Counted from the first letter of the stretch, positions 44,999 to 53,511 are shown. The stretch: DNA of 64,000 nt from Stenotrophomonas sp. ASS1 (GCF_004346925.1 NZ_CP031167.1:1508001-1572000); one strand, 5' to 3'. Made by a program: numbers and translations. The notes: generated by a model not told the origin, from the letters alone.

Positions 44999-45433
44999 TC
45001 ACGTCATCGAGGTCGTCAGCACGCGGGCGACCTTGCTGCGGCTGAAGCCATCCATCAGCAGTTCGAACGCGAGCAGATCCAACGCTGCATGGCGGCGATG
45101 GTCGATCTCCAGCCCGTTCTCGGCCACCAGGTGACTGACCAGCTCGTAGGCGTCCTGCCAGACATCCAGATGGGCCTGGCTGGGGATGTAGGCACTGCCA
45201 GGCTCACCGACGCCGAGCCCGCTGACCCCGTACAGCAGCTCGCGTGCGTCCAGCTTGGCCGCATCGGCGATGCGGAACAGCTGTTCGGCTTTCACGTGGG
45301 AGGCGCTCACGTGGTCGTTGAGCCAGTTGCTGATGGTTGCTGTCGTTGATTTGGCGGCGCGTGCCAGATCGGCCGGGCGTGGGTGCCCGGCTTTCTTCAT
45401 GGCTGCCGCGAGTCGTTGGCCGAGAGTATTCAT
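44999..45433 (-). CDS. XRE-type repressor (CI-like)
   Basis: A 144-residue protein with an N-terminal helix-turn-helix (RPADLARAAKSTTATISNWL) and a C-terminal half rich in Leu/Ala that could dimerise (DLLAFELLMDGFSRSKVARV). It is divergently arranged with a Cro-like gene, sharing 78 bases of control region. The layout is that of a phage immunity switch, but no phage genes are nearby. Confidence 0.8.
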   Translation of the reverse strand: MNTLGQRLAAAMKKAGHPRPADLARAAKSTTATISNWLNDHVSASHVKAEQLFRIADAAKLDARELLYGVSGLGVGEPGSAYIPSQAHLDVWQDAYELVSHLVAENGLEIDHRRHAALDLLAFELLMDGFSRSKVARVLTTSMT

Positions 45434-45459
45434 CTATGCAAGCCAGCTTAACGCGTGGA

Positions 45460-45481
45460 TTGCGAAGAAGCCTTGTCGCAA
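45460..45481. promoter_or_regulatory. Candidate operator between CI- and Cro-like genes
   Basis: Perfect arms TTGCGA (45460-45465) and TCGCAA (45476-45481), ten bases apart, lie inside the control region of the divergent repressor genes. Similar TTAGC/GCTAA dyads occur downstream. Confidence 0.45.
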
Positions 45482-45511
45482 GAATCAGTCTGGTTAACAG
45501 AAGGACCGACC

Positions 45512-45721
45512 GTGACCGAATTCTGGAGCAAGCGGCAGGTGCGCACCCGGCTGGGATTCCAGACCGATGCCGAACTGGCCCGCTTCTTTGGCATCAGCCG
45601 TTCCGCAGTGTCGCAATGGCCGAAGGATTTCCCGATTCCGGCCCTGCGGCAGTACATCCTGCATCAGCGCTATCCGAACCTGTTCCCCACGACAGAAGCG
45701 TCGGCGGGCGAATCCATCTGA
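45512..45721 (+). CDS. Cro-like DNA-binding protein
   Basis: 69 residues from a GTG start with AAGGA six bases upstream. The helix-turn-helix is DAELARFFGISRSAVSQW, and the following FPIPALRQYIL is typical of short Cro/CI-family repressors. An ATG at 45455 is possible but would overlap the candidate operator. Confidence 0.78.
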   Translation: MTEFWSKRQVRTRLGFQTDAELARFFGISRSAVSQWPKDFPIPALRQYILHQRYPNLFPTTEASAGESI

Positions 45722-46074
45722 CTTGCGCCGCCTTTTGTCGCATTTAGCACGCTAAGCGCAATTTGCTAAGTATGCTTAGCGAAATAGGCAAGATCGATCG
45801 ATCTGAGGGTCACAATCGGCGCCATCTACTGGAGTCATCGGTCCATGGTTCCCGCGGCCTGTCGGCTTCACCCCATCCGGGGGCCCCGGGGTCCCGTATG
45901 TAGTTTCGTGAACGATTAATAATTTCAATCGCTAAAGTCGCCGCATGTAATTGACCTGTCGTGAAATCTATGACTAATTGGAGTCAACCAAGCGTGAAGC
46001 CTGGGAGTCTTTCAGTAGCACGCAAGTGAGTCGGTAGACCGTCAACAATGCAGAACAAGTCCAACGGAGGTCGT
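45722..46074. other. Intergenic stretch of 353 bases, AT-rich in part
   Basis: It contains the TTAGC palindromes, a GGGGCCCCGGGG stretch, then AT-rich DNA with TTGACC at 45951-45956 and CTAATT at 45974-45979 (17-base spacing), a possible promoter for the gene at 46075. I found no convincing coding sequence. Confidence 0.5.
45744..45780. promoter_or_regulatory. Two adjacent TTAGC/GCTAA palindromes
   Basis: TTAGCACGCTAA at 45744-45755 and GCTAAG-TATG-CTTAGC at 45765-45780. They begin 23 bases after the Cro-like gene and look like operator half-sites. The regulator is not shown. Confidence 0.45.
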
Positions 46075-46311
46075 ATGGAATACGGCATGCATGGCTTGGC
46101 TGAACGGGTACGCCGCGAACTGGAAGCCAGTTACCACAAACACGGATGCGGTCCGGCGTTCTGGGATACCTACCAGCAGGTGCTGGACCGTCTGGTCCCG
46201 CAGGGGACCGAGCGTACCGAAGTCACCAACGAAATGGCGCTGATCATCGAACAGCTGGGCATCGTCCGGCGTGCGCAGCTTGTGCCGCCGCACGCCAGCG
46301 GGTCGCGTTGA
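46075..46311 (+). CDS. Hypothetical protein
   Basis: 78 residues (MEYGMHGLAERVRREL ... IVRRAQLVPPHASGSR), soluble and helical. GGAGG four bases upstream of ATG 46075 decides this start over an ATG at 46048. Not recognised. It ends one base before the convergent ccoG gene. Confidence 0.6.
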   Translation: MEYGMHGLAERVRRELEASYHKHGCGPAFWDTYQQVLDRLVPQGTERTEVTNEMALIIEQLGIVRRAQLVPPHASGSR

Positions 46312-46312
46312 T

Positions 46313-47362
46313 TCAGAGCAGGCGCCAGGCGCCGCAGGCAAGCAGCACCAGCAACAAGGACAGCAGCGCCAACGTCCGGGGGCGCCACAGGCGCTTCGGT
46401 TGTCCGGCCATTGCCTGCGGACTGCAGTAGCGCACCAGCGCCGGACCGAAACCGGCCCGGTGCTGCTGTTGTGCGCAGGCCTCCAGGCAGGCACCGCAGG
46501 CCAGGCAATCGGCTTGCGGTCCCTGTCGGATGTCCAGTTGCATCGGGCAGGCAATGACGCAGGCCGCGCAATCGGTGCAATCACCCAGACGGTCGGCGCT
46601 GAAGGTCGGCATCGGTCCAGCCAGCAGCGGATGCGCGGCGCGGAATACGTAGTCCTGCGCAGTGGTCGGGTCGAGCAGGCCGCGGCCACGGCCCAGCACC
46701 CCGCCGAGCCCGGATGGACGTGGCCCGCGCGGCTCACCGCGACGGGCGTCGTACAGCATGCGCGGCGTATGCGGATCGGTCAGCAGTGGTTGCATGCGTG
46801 CGAACGGGCACAGCGAACGGCAGACCTGCTCGCGCAGGAAACCGGCGTTTCCCCAGGTGGCAGCGGCATAGAACAGTACCCAGAACGTTTCCCAGCCGCT
46901 CCAGCCAGCGTTTGGCGCGGCGGCCAGCAAGCCGGTGATCGGGCTGAACAGGCCGACGAAGGTAATGCCGGTCCACACTGACAGCAGTCCCCAGGCAAGC
47001 TGGGTGACCGGGCGTACAGCAGGTGCCGGCAGCATGCGGGCCGCGCTGCGGGCGATCCAGTCGAAGGCGCGCCGCCACAGCGTCTGCGGGCAGGCATGGC
47101 CGCACCAGATGCGTCCGGCGAGGTGGGTAAGCAGCGCCAGGCCGACGGCCAGTACCGCCAGCAGGCCGATCAGTACGCCGACGTCGCCGGGCCACAGGGT
47201 CCAGCCGAACAGGTCGAATCGCCGCGCGTTGATGTCCAGCAGCAGCGCCTGGCGGCCCTCCCAGCGCAGCCACGGCAGTGCGTAGAACAGCGCCAGCAGG
47301 GCGGCGCTGAGCGTGCCGCGCCAGTGCCAGGGACGGGGAGTCCGGGTACATGACGTGCTCAT
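46313..47362 (-). CDS. ccoG: CcoG/FixG-like cytochrome oxidase accessory protein, C-terminally short
   Basis: 349 residues. Several transmembrane helices precede two ferredoxin-type 4Fe-4S motifs (CTDCAACVIACP and CLACGACLEACA), and a CX3CPQ site (CGHACPQTL) lies further upstream. This is the FixG/CcoG pattern: these proteins reduce copper for cbb3 oxidase assembly. Full-length members are about 450-500 residues with a C-terminal Ig-like domain, absent here. The protein instead ends right after one transmembrane helix. It may be a natural short variant. The start overlaps the upstream gene (ATGA). Confidence 0.85.
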   Translation of the reverse strand: MSTSCTRTPRPWHWRGTLSAALLALFYALPWLRWEGRQALLLDINARRFDLFGWTLWPGDVGVLIGLLAVLAVGLALLTHLAGRIWCGHACPQTLWRRAFDWIARSAARMLPAPAVRPVTQLAWGLLSVWTGITFVGLFSPITGLLAAAPNAGWSGWETFWVLFYAAATWGNAGFLREQVCRSLCPFARMQPLLTDPHTPRMLYDARRGEPRGPRPSGLGGVLGRGRGLLDPTTAQDYVFRAAHPLLAGPMPTFSADRLGDCTDCAACVIACPMQLDIRQGPQADCLACGACLEACAQQQHRAGFGPALVRYCSPQAMAGQPKRLWRPRTLALLSLLLVLLACGAWRLL

Positions 47363-47646
47363 CCCAGCGGCAGCTCGTCGTCGTCATCGCTCGGCATGGG
47401 CCGCTGCAGGTACCAGGTGACCGCGCTGGACAGTGCCGTCACCGACCAGAACATGAAGAATCCCGCCGTGTAACCCAGTTCGCGGCTGATTGCGGTGCCC
47501 GGGAAACTGATGGCCTGCAGGCGCAATGGATCGACGAAGGCGAAGAACACTACGCTGGCCACGCCGGCGGCGATGAAGCTGGGCCAGAGGATGGCGCCCC
47601 ACTGCTGGATCAGCCGCTGGCGGCGGTTGGGAGAAGGTCTGTTCAT
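47359..47646 (-). CDS. Small two-helix membrane protein upstream of ccoG
   Basis: 95 residues with a basic N-terminus (RPSPNRRQRL), two hydrophobic helices (AILWPSFIAAGVASVVFFAF; GFFMFWSVTALSSAVTWYL) and an acidic tail (SDDDDELPLG). It is translationally coupled to ccoG and lies downstream of an FNR/ANR box. A role in respiratory oxidase assembly is plausible but unproven. Confidence 0.7.
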   Translation of the reverse strand: MNRPSPNRRQRLIQQWGAILWPSFIAAGVASVVFFAFVDPLRLQAISFPGTAISRELGYTAGFFMFWSVTALSSAVTWYLQRPMPSDDDDELPLG

Positions 47647-47760
47647 GCTGTCCCGGATCGAAAAGTGGGCGGCGCGTATACTTCGCCAGGGTCGGCGCCG
47701 CATCCGCAGGGCATGCTTCCTGCAAGCGTGCCAGCCTAGGCGCAGCGGACTGCGCCGACA

Positions 47761-47774
47761 TTGATCTGGATCAA
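47761..47774. promoter_or_regulatory. FNR/ANR box, perfect match
   Basis: TTGATCTGGATCAA is the FNR consensus TTGAT-N4-ATCAA. It lies between the divergent ccoG operon and the truncated haemoglobin gene (52 bases from its start codon), so it can serve both. Confidence 0.85.
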
Positions 47775-47825
47775 CGGTGGTGATGGCCGGCTGCGGCACA
47801 CTGCCGGCACGCTTTGGGTACCCCG

Positions 47826-48266
47826 ATGAACGCAACACCGCCGCCTGTCCTCCCCGTCGCCTCGCCCGAGTTGTGCACCGAGCAGGAAGTGACCCGCCTG
47901 GTTCACGACTTCTATGCCCGCGTGCGCGAGGAAGAGCGGCTGGGGCCGGTGTTCGGCGCACACGTCCACGATTGGCCCGAGCACCTGGCGCAACTGGTCG
48001 ACTTCTGGTCGGCGATGCTGCGCGGCACCCGCCGGTTCAAGGGCTCGCCGATGTCCAAGCACATGGCCATCGAGCTGGACAAGGACCTGTTCGACCGCTG
48101 GCTGGTGCTGTTCCGGATCACCACCGCCGAATGCAACAACCATCCGATGCAGGAGCTGGCCAACGACGTGGCCGCGCGCATCGGTGACACCTTCTGGAAG
48201 CGCTACCAGATGCTGCGCTGGCCGCAGGTCGGCCTGCCGGTGCTGGGCATCCCTGCCAAGGATTGA
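47826..48266 (+). CDS. Group III truncated haemoglobin
   Basis: A 146-residue 2/2-fold globin-like protein: VTRLVHDFYARVREEERLGPVF at helices B-E, HVHDWPEHLAQLVDFWSAML, and the proximal His region MSKHMAIELDKDLFDRWL. This matches group III trHb, often found with microaerobic genes, where it may bind oxygen or nitric oxide. ATG 47826 is chosen over TTG 47814. Its stop overlaps a second FNR-type box in front of hemN. Confidence 0.85.
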   Translation: MNATPPPVLPVASPELCTEQEVTRLVHDFYARVREEERLGPVFGAHVHDWPEHLAQLVDFWSAMLRGTRRFKGSPMSKHMAIELDKDLFDRWLVLFRITTAECNNHPMQELANDVAARIGDTFWKRYQMLRWPQVGLPVLGIPAKD

Positions 48267-48276
48267 TCTGGGTCAA
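48263..48276 (+). promoter_or_regulatory. FNR/ANR box in front of hemN
   Basis: TTGATCTGGGTCAA, one base from the FNR consensus, 34 bases before the hemN ATG and overlapping the globin stop. Confidence 0.75.
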
Positions 48277-48310
48277 GGCGGCGCAGGCCGCCCGGCGCGA
48301 TGCTGGCGGC

Positions 48311-49720
48311 ATGGACACGTTCTCTCCCGCCGCTGGTGGCCTGGCCTGGACCTTCGACCCCGATCTTCTGCGCCGGCACGACCGGCCGGGCCCGCGCTAC
48401 ACCTCGTACCCGACCGCGCCGCATTTCCATGATGGCTTCGACGCGCCGGCACTGCGCCAGGCGATCGCCGACAGCAACCAGCTGGCCCGTGCGCTGTCGC
48501 TGTACGTGCATGTGCCGTTCTGTTCCAGCCCCTGCTTCTACTGCGGCTGCAACCGGGTGATCACCCGTGATCGCGGTCGTGGCCACAGCTACGTCTCACG
48601 CGTGCTGGCCGAGGCCGACCTGCTGGCGCCGCAGTTCGATGACGGCCGCGAGGTGATCCAGCTGCACCTGGGTGGTGGTACGCCGAACTTCCTCGATGCC
48701 GAAGCGATGACCACGCTGGTGGAAGGGTTGCGCCGGCGCTTCGATTTCAGTGATTCGCCGCAGCGCGATTTCTCGATCGAACTCGATCCGCGCTTCATCG
48801 ACACCCGCGACGTCGCCATGCTGGCGCGGCTGGGCTTCAACCGGGCCAGCCTGGGCGTGCAGGATTTCGATCCGCAGGTGCAGGAATCGATCAACCGCGT
48901 GCAGGGCGTGCAGCAGACGCTGGACATCCTGCGCGCCTGCCGCGACAGCGGCATGCGATCGGTCAACGTCGACCTGATCTATGGGTTGCCGGGACAGAGC
49001 CTGGAAGGCTTCGGTCGCACCCTCGAGCTGGTGCTGGCGCTGCGCCCGGACCGCCTGGCGGTCTACGGCTACGCGCATCTGCCGCATCTGTTCCGCGCGC
49101 AGAAGCAGATCGACGAAAGCCGCTTGCCGTCACCGGAAGACAAGCTGGCGCTGCTGGGCCTGGCGGTGGAGAAGCTCTCCGCGGCGGGCTACCAGTACAT
49201 CGGCATGGATCACTTTGCGTTGCCGGAAGAGGATCTGTCGCGCGCACAACGCGCCGGCCAGCTGCATCGCAACTTCATGGGCTATACCACCCACGCCGAT
49301 ACCGATCTGCTCGGCCTGGGCGTGAGTGCGATCAGCCACATCGGTGCCACCTACAGCCAGAATCCGCGCGACCTGCCGTCGTGGGAGGATGCGGTGGACC
49401 AGGGCCAGCTGCCGGTCTGGCGCGGCGTGGCGTTGAGTGCCGACGACCAGTTGCGCGCGGAACTGATCCAGCAGCTGATGTGCCAGGGCGAGGTGGATGG
49501 CGTGCTGCTGGGGCAGCGTCACGGCGTGGATTTCGAGCAGTACTTTGCCGAGGACCTGCGTTCGGTACAGCGGCTGCAGGAAGACGGCCTGGCCGAATAC
49601 CGCGATGGCGTGGTGCGCGCCAGTGAACCCGGGCGACCGCTGCTGCGGCTGCTGGCGATGTGCTTTGACCCGTATCTGCGTGCCGCGCACGAGCAACCAC
49701 GTTATTCGCGGGCGATCTGA
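48311..49720 (+). CDS. hemN: HemN, oxygen-independent coproporphyrinogen III dehydrogenase
   Basis: A 469-residue radical-SAM enzyme that converts coproporphyrinogen III to protoporphyrinogen IX without oxygen. The 4Fe-4S loop is CSSPCFYCGC (Cys71, 75, 78 with Cys80, the HemN type). HLGGGTPNF and YGLPGQSLEGF are typical. Length and C-terminal HemN domain are complete. The ATG at 48311 sits downstream of an FNR-type box, which fits induction at low oxygen. Confidence 0.95.
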   Translation: MDTFSPAAGGLAWTFDPDLLRRHDRPGPRYTSYPTAPHFHDGFDAPALRQAIADSNQLARALSLYVHVPFCSSPCFYCGCNRVITRDRGRGHSYVSRVLAEADLLAPQFDDGREVIQLHLGGGTPNFLDAEAMTTLVEGLRRRFDFSDSPQRDFSIELDPRFIDTRDVAMLARLGFNRASLGVQDFDPQVQESINRVQGVQQTLDILRACRDSGMRSVNVDLIYGLPGQSLEGFGRTLELVLALRPDRLAVYGYAHLPHLFRAQKQIDESRLPSPEDKLALLGLAVEKLSAAGYQYIGMDHFALPEEDLSRAQRAGQLHRNFMGYTTHADTDLLGLGVSAISHIGATYSQNPRDLPSWEDAVDQGQLPVWRGVALSADDQLRAELIQQLMCQGEVDGVLLGQRHGVDFEQYFAEDLRSVQRLQEDGLAEYRDGVVRASEPGRPLLRLLAMCFDPYLRAAHEQPRYSRAI

Positions 49721-49743
49721 AAGCGGGACGTGCTGCGTGCGTG

Positions 49744-49830
49744 TGGTGCCCGGAGCCGGAATCGAACCGGCATGACCTTGCGGTCGGCGGATTTTAAGTC
49801 CGATGCGTCTACCAGTTTCGCCATCCGGGC
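49744..49830 (-). tRNA. tRNA-Leu (TAA)
   Basis: 87 bases with CCA, read on the minus strand. The acceptor GCCCGGA pairs with TCCGGGC; the anticodon loop CTTAAAA gives TAA; a long variable arm is present, as in leucine tRNAs. Confidence 0.96.
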
Positions 49831-49846
49831 CTGCAGCGCGGCGCCG

Positions 49847-49875
49847 ATTGTAGCCCACCTGCGGTTCCGCAACCG
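49847..49875 (-). promoter_or_regulatory. Promoter of tRNA-Leu
   Basis: On the minus strand, CGGTTG, 17 bases, then TACAAT (49847-49852), 16 bases before the tRNA. The -10 is good, the -35 moderate. Confidence 0.5.
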
Positions 49876-49961
49876 GATTGCATCATGGCCGCGGCGTGCT
49901 TAACTGTCGATCGCATTCATGTCATAGTCCCTGCCATCGTTCCCAGGGGGGGAGCCACCTG

Positions 49962-50396
49962 ATGTCGCTGCACGCGATTGCCTATGCCAGTGAGGCCCGC
50001 GCCGATCTGCAGACAACCGATCTTGACCGCCTGCTGGCCGACGCCACGGCATTCAATCGTGTAGCCGGTGTCACCGGTGTGCTGATGTTCGACGGAGCGC
50101 GCTTCCTGCAGTATCTCGAGGGCCCGGAGGACGGCATCGATTCGGTGTTCCAGCGCATCCTCAATGCGCGCAGCCACGGGCAGCTGAAAGTGTTGTGCCG
50201 TGCCCCCGTGGTGCAGCGCGCATTTCCGCGCTGGTCGATGGGCACGCGGCGGATCGAACCGGAGCTGCTGGCACAGATCGTCGACGCCGCGTGGCCCGGC
50301 TTCCTGCTTGGCAGCGGTGGATTCGAGCGCCTGCTGCAGGCCTGGACCGGCGCAGACGGCGAACTGGAACCGGCCGCGGTGGCGTTGGGGTCCTGA
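49962..50396 (+). CDS. BLUF-domain blue-light sensor
   Basis: A 144-residue protein that is a BLUF domain plus a short helical tail. The flavin-site residues align with the known photosensors: Tyr8 (LHAIAYAS), Asn32 (FNRVAGVTG) and Gln50 (FLQYLEG), plus the WSM motif (FPRWSMG). No output domain is attached, so it must act through a partner or as a stand-alone sensor. The ribosome site GGGGGGGAG lies ahead of ATG 49962. Confidence 0.9.
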   Translation: MSLHAIAYASEARADLQTTDLDRLLADATAFNRVAGVTGVLMFDGARFLQYLEGPEDGIDSVFQRILNARSHGQLKVLCRAPVVQRAFPRWSMGTRRIEPELLAQIVDAAWPGFLLGSGGFERLLQAWTGADGELEPAAVALGS

Positions 50397-50473
50397 GCCC
50401 GCCTTGGCGGCAGGGCGCCGGGGCCGGTAGGCTGTACCCTTTCTGGCGCAGGTTTTCCGGAGTGGTGCAGCAG

Positions 50474-50542
50474 ATGAGTGTGTTGGCCGAGGCCATGGCA
50501 GCGTATGTGCGATCGCATCCGTTGCGCGGGATGTGCCGATGA
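50474..50542 (+). CDS. Possible 22-residue peptide in front of the sugar dehydrogenase
   Basis: MSVLAEAMAAYVRSHPLRGM plus Cys-Arg. Its TGA overlaps the ATG of the next gene (ATGA), and GGAG lies 11 bases before its ATG. It may be a coupling leader. The composition is core-like, but the length is small. Confidence 0.35.
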   Translation: MSVLAEAMAAYVRSHPLRGMCR

Positions 50543-51825
50543 GTGCGCCGGTAGCGGCGGCCAGCGCACCTCGGTTTGCGGTGATCGGCCTGGGCTACGT
50601 CGGCCTGCCGTTGGCGGTGGCGTTTGGCCGGCAGTGGCCGACGTTGGGTTTCGATATCGATGCCGGTCGCATCGCCGAGCTGCGCAACGGCCAGGACCAC
50701 ACGCTGGAAATGGAATCCGACGAGCTGGCCAGTGCGCAGCTGCTGCAGTACGGCAGCGATCCCGCACTGCTCGATGCCTGCAACGTCTACATCGTCACCG
50801 TGCCGACCCCGATCGATGCTTACGAGCAGCCCGACCTGGAGCCCCTGCGTTCGGCGACACGGCTGATTGCCAGTCATCTTCGCGCCGGCGACCTGGTGAT
50901 CTACGAGTCCACGGTCTACCCCGGTACCACCGAGGAAGTGTGCGTGCCGCTGCTGGAGCAGGGTTCGGGCCTGCGCTTCAACGAAGACTTCTATTGCGGC
51001 TACAGCCCGGAACGGGTCAGCCCCGGCGACCGCCAGCGGCGCCTGGCCGACATCCGCAAGATCACTTCCGGCTCGACACCGGAAGTTGCTGCGGTGATTG
51101 ATGGTCTGTACCAGCGCATCATCGCCGCCGGTACCTTCCCGGCACCGTCGATGCGGGTGGCCGAAGCGGCCAAGGTGGTCGAGAACATCCAGCGCGACGT
51201 CAACATTGCGCTGGTCAACGAGCTGGCCCTGATCTTCGACAGGCTGGGCATCGATACCCAGGACGTACTGGACGCCGCCGGCAGCAAGTGGAATTTCCTG
51301 CCGTTCCGGCCGGGGCTGGTCGGCGGCCACTGCATCGGCGTGGACCCGTACTATCTGCTGCACAAGTCCGAGAGCGTGGGCTATCACCCGGACCTGATCC
51401 ACACCGCACGACAGGTCAACAACCGCGTCGGCGAGCACGTGGCGGCGCGGGTGCTGGCGATGCTGGCCGAGCGTGGCCGTGCGCCGGCGGACGCACGCAT
51501 CCTGGTACTGGGCGTGACCTTCAAGGAGGATTGCCCGGACCTGCGCAACAGCCGCGCGCTGGAGCTGGCGCAACGCCTGCGCGATGCCGGTGCGCAGGTG
51601 GAGGTCAGCGACCCCTGGGTCGGCCCGGCGGCGTTGACCGGCGAGGGCCTGGATTGGCTGGCCGATCCCGGGGCGGGGTGTTATGACGCGGTGGTGCTGG
51701 CGGTGGCCCACGCCCGTTTCAAGGCGATGGATGAATCCGCAATCCGGGGCCTGCTGGCGCCGGGAGGCCTGGTCTACGACGTGAAATCGGCCTGGCCGCG
51801 CAACGTGGTTGACGATCGCTTGTAA
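50539..51825 (+). CDS. Nucleotide-sugar dehydrogenase (WbpA/TviB type)
   Basis: A 428-residue UDP-sugar 6-dehydrogenase. The NAD-binding motif is VIGLGYVGLPLAVAF; the catalytic Cys lies in GGHCIGVDPYYLLHK. The typical YESTVYPGTTEE and the C-terminal domain are present. The sequence favours UDP-N-acetylglucosamine dehydrogenase (WbpA/TviB) over UDP-glucose dehydrogenase. It stands apart from a polysaccharide cluster. Confidence 0.9.
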   Translation: MSAPVAAASAPRFAVIGLGYVGLPLAVAFGRQWPTLGFDIDAGRIAELRNGQDHTLEMESDELASAQLLQYGSDPALLDACNVYIVTVPTPIDAYEQPDLEPLRSATRLIASHLRAGDLVIYESTVYPGTTEEVCVPLLEQGSGLRFNEDFYCGYSPERVSPGDRQRRLADIRKITSGSTPEVAAVIDGLYQRIIAAGTFPAPSMRVAEAAKVVENIQRDVNIALVNELALIFDRLGIDTQDVLDAAGSKWNFLPFRPGLVGGHCIGVDPYYLLHKSESVGYHPDLIHTARQVNNRVGEHVAARVLAMLAERGRAPADARILVLGVTFKEDCPDLRNSRALELAQRLRDAGAQVEVSDPWVGPAALTGEGLDWLADPGAGCYDAVVLAVAHARFKAMDESAIRGLLAPGGLVYDVKSAWPRNVVDDRL

Positions 51826-51880
51826 GCCTTGGCAGCGGGCGGCGCGGTAGACTCGGGGGCAGTTGCAACCGAGGAAAGCC

Positions 51881-53503
51881 ATGCACCGGTATATCGTCTA
51901 CCTGCTCGCCATCCTGATGTTCCCGATATGCCTGTGGCTGGCCACGATCTGGCCGGCCTGGTATTGGGGCGTCGGCCTGACTGCCGCGATGGTGGCGCTG
52001 GGGACCTGGGACCTGCTGCAGAAGCGCAGCACGCTGCGCCGCAACTATCCGGTGATGGCGCACTTCCGCTACGGGCTGGAATCGATCGGCCCGGAGATCC
52101 GCCAGTACTTCGTGCAGAGCGACCTGGAAGACGTGCCGTTCTCGCGCCAGCAGCGTGCACTGATCTACCAGCGCGCCAAGAACGAGATGGACACGGTGCC
52201 GTTCGGCACCCTGCGCAGCACCTATGCGGTGGATTACGAGTGGATCAACCATTCGCTGGCACCGACCGCCATCGCCAAGCATGACTTCCGTGTGTTGATC
52301 GGCCCGAACTGTGCCAAGCCTTATTCGGCCAGCGTGTTCAACATCTCGGCGATGAGCTTCGGTTCGCTGTCGGCCAATGCCATCCGCGCGCTGAACGAAG
52401 GCGCACGCCGCGGTGGCTTCTATCACGACACCGGCGAAGGTTCAATCTCGCCCTACCACCGCGAGATGGGCGGCGACCTGGTGTGGGAGATTGGCTCGGG
52501 CTACTTCGGTTGCCGTGACGAGAAGGGCGGTTTCAGCGAGGAACGCTTCGTTGCCAATGCCACCCATGATCAGGTCAAGATGATCGAGATCAAGCTGTCG
52601 CAGGGCGCCAAGCCCGGCCACGGTGGTGTGCTGCCGGCGCCGAAGGTGACCGCCGAGATCTCGGTGACGCGTGGCGTGCCGATGGGTGTGGACTGCGTGT
52701 CGCCGTCGCGTCACTCGGCGTTCTCGACGCCGGTCGAGCTGCTGCAGTTCGTTGCACGCCTGCGCGAGCTGTCCGGTGGCAAGCCGGTCGGTTTCAAGCT
52801 GGCCATCGGCCACCCGTGGGAGTGGTTCGGCATTGCCAAGGCGATGCAGGAAACCGGGCTGCTGCCGGACTTCATCGTGGTCGACGGCGCCGAGGGTGGC
52901 ACGGGTGCGGCACCGGCGGAGTTCGTCGACCATGTCGGCGTGCCGATGCACGAAGCGCTGCTGTTGGTGCACAACACTCTGGTCGGCCTGGATCTGCGCG
53001 ATCGCATCCGCATCGGTGCGGCCGGCAAGATCACCAGCGCGTTCGACATCGCGCGGACCATCGCGCTGGGGGCTGACTGGTGCAATGCCGGCCGAGGCTT
53101 CATGTTCGCGCTGGGCTGCATCCAATCACTGAGCTGCCATACCGACAAGTGCCCGACCGGCATCGCGACCCAGGACCCGGCACGCTGGAAGCATCTGGAT
53201 GCACCGGACAAGGCCACCCGTGTGTACAGTTACCACGAGCACACGCTGCACGCCCTGAAGGAGCTGCTGTGTGCGGCGGGCCTGAACGATCCTGCCGAGC
53301 TGGGGCCGGAGCACATCCTGCGCCGCGTCTCACCGGTGGAAATCCGTTCGCTGGCCTCGCTGTACCGCTACCTGGAACCAGGCGAACTGCTGCACAAGGT
53401 GCCCGACCATGCGGTGTTCCATGCGTTCTGGGCCGATGCACGCAGCGACTCGTTCCAGCCGCCGCCGAAGATCCAGGCGCTGCGCGCCAGCAAGTCGCGG
53501 TAA
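51881..53503 (+). CDS. Glutamate-synthase-like FMN-binding membrane protein
   Basis: 540 residues. Two N-terminal hydrophobic helices (about 3-40) are followed by a glutamate-synthase alpha-subunit-like FMN domain (YSASVFNISAMSFGSLSANA, GAKPGHGGVLP, VDGAEGGTGAAP). The end holds the C-x5-C motif CHTDKCPTGIATQ, typical for the 3Fe-4S cluster. Known as 'FMN-binding glutamate synthase family', whose function is not clear. GAGGAAAG precedes ATG 51881. Confidence 0.88.
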   Translation: MHRYIVYLLAILMFPICLWLATIWPAWYWGVGLTAAMVALGTWDLLQKRSTLRRNYPVMAHFRYGLESIGPEIRQYFVQSDLEDVPFSRQQRALIYQRAKNEMDTVPFGTLRSTYAVDYEWINHSLAPTAIAKHDFRVLIGPNCAKPYSASVFNISAMSFGSLSANAIRALNEGARRGGFYHDTGEGSISPYHREMGGDLVWEIGSGYFGCRDEKGGFSEERFVANATHDQVKMIEIKLSQGAKPGHGGVLPAPKVTAEISVTRGVPMGVDCVSPSRHSAFSTPVELLQFVARLRELSGGKPVGFKLAIGHPWEWFGIAKAMQETGLLPDFIVVDGAEGGTGAAPAEFVDHVGVPMHEALLLVHNTLVGLDLRDRIRIGAAGKITSAFDIARTIALGADWCNAGRGFMFALGCIQSLSCHTDKCPTGIATQDPARWKHLDAPDKATRVYSYHEHTLHALKELLCAAGLNDPAELGPEHILRRVSPVEIRSLASLYRYLEPGELLHKVPDHAVFHAFWADARSDSFQPPPKIQALRASKSR

Positions 53504-53511
53504 CCGTTGCT

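Noticed and set aside
50161..51882. 573-residue open frame opposite the sugar dehydrogenase
   Set aside because: Antisense shadow, no ribosome site, no motifs.
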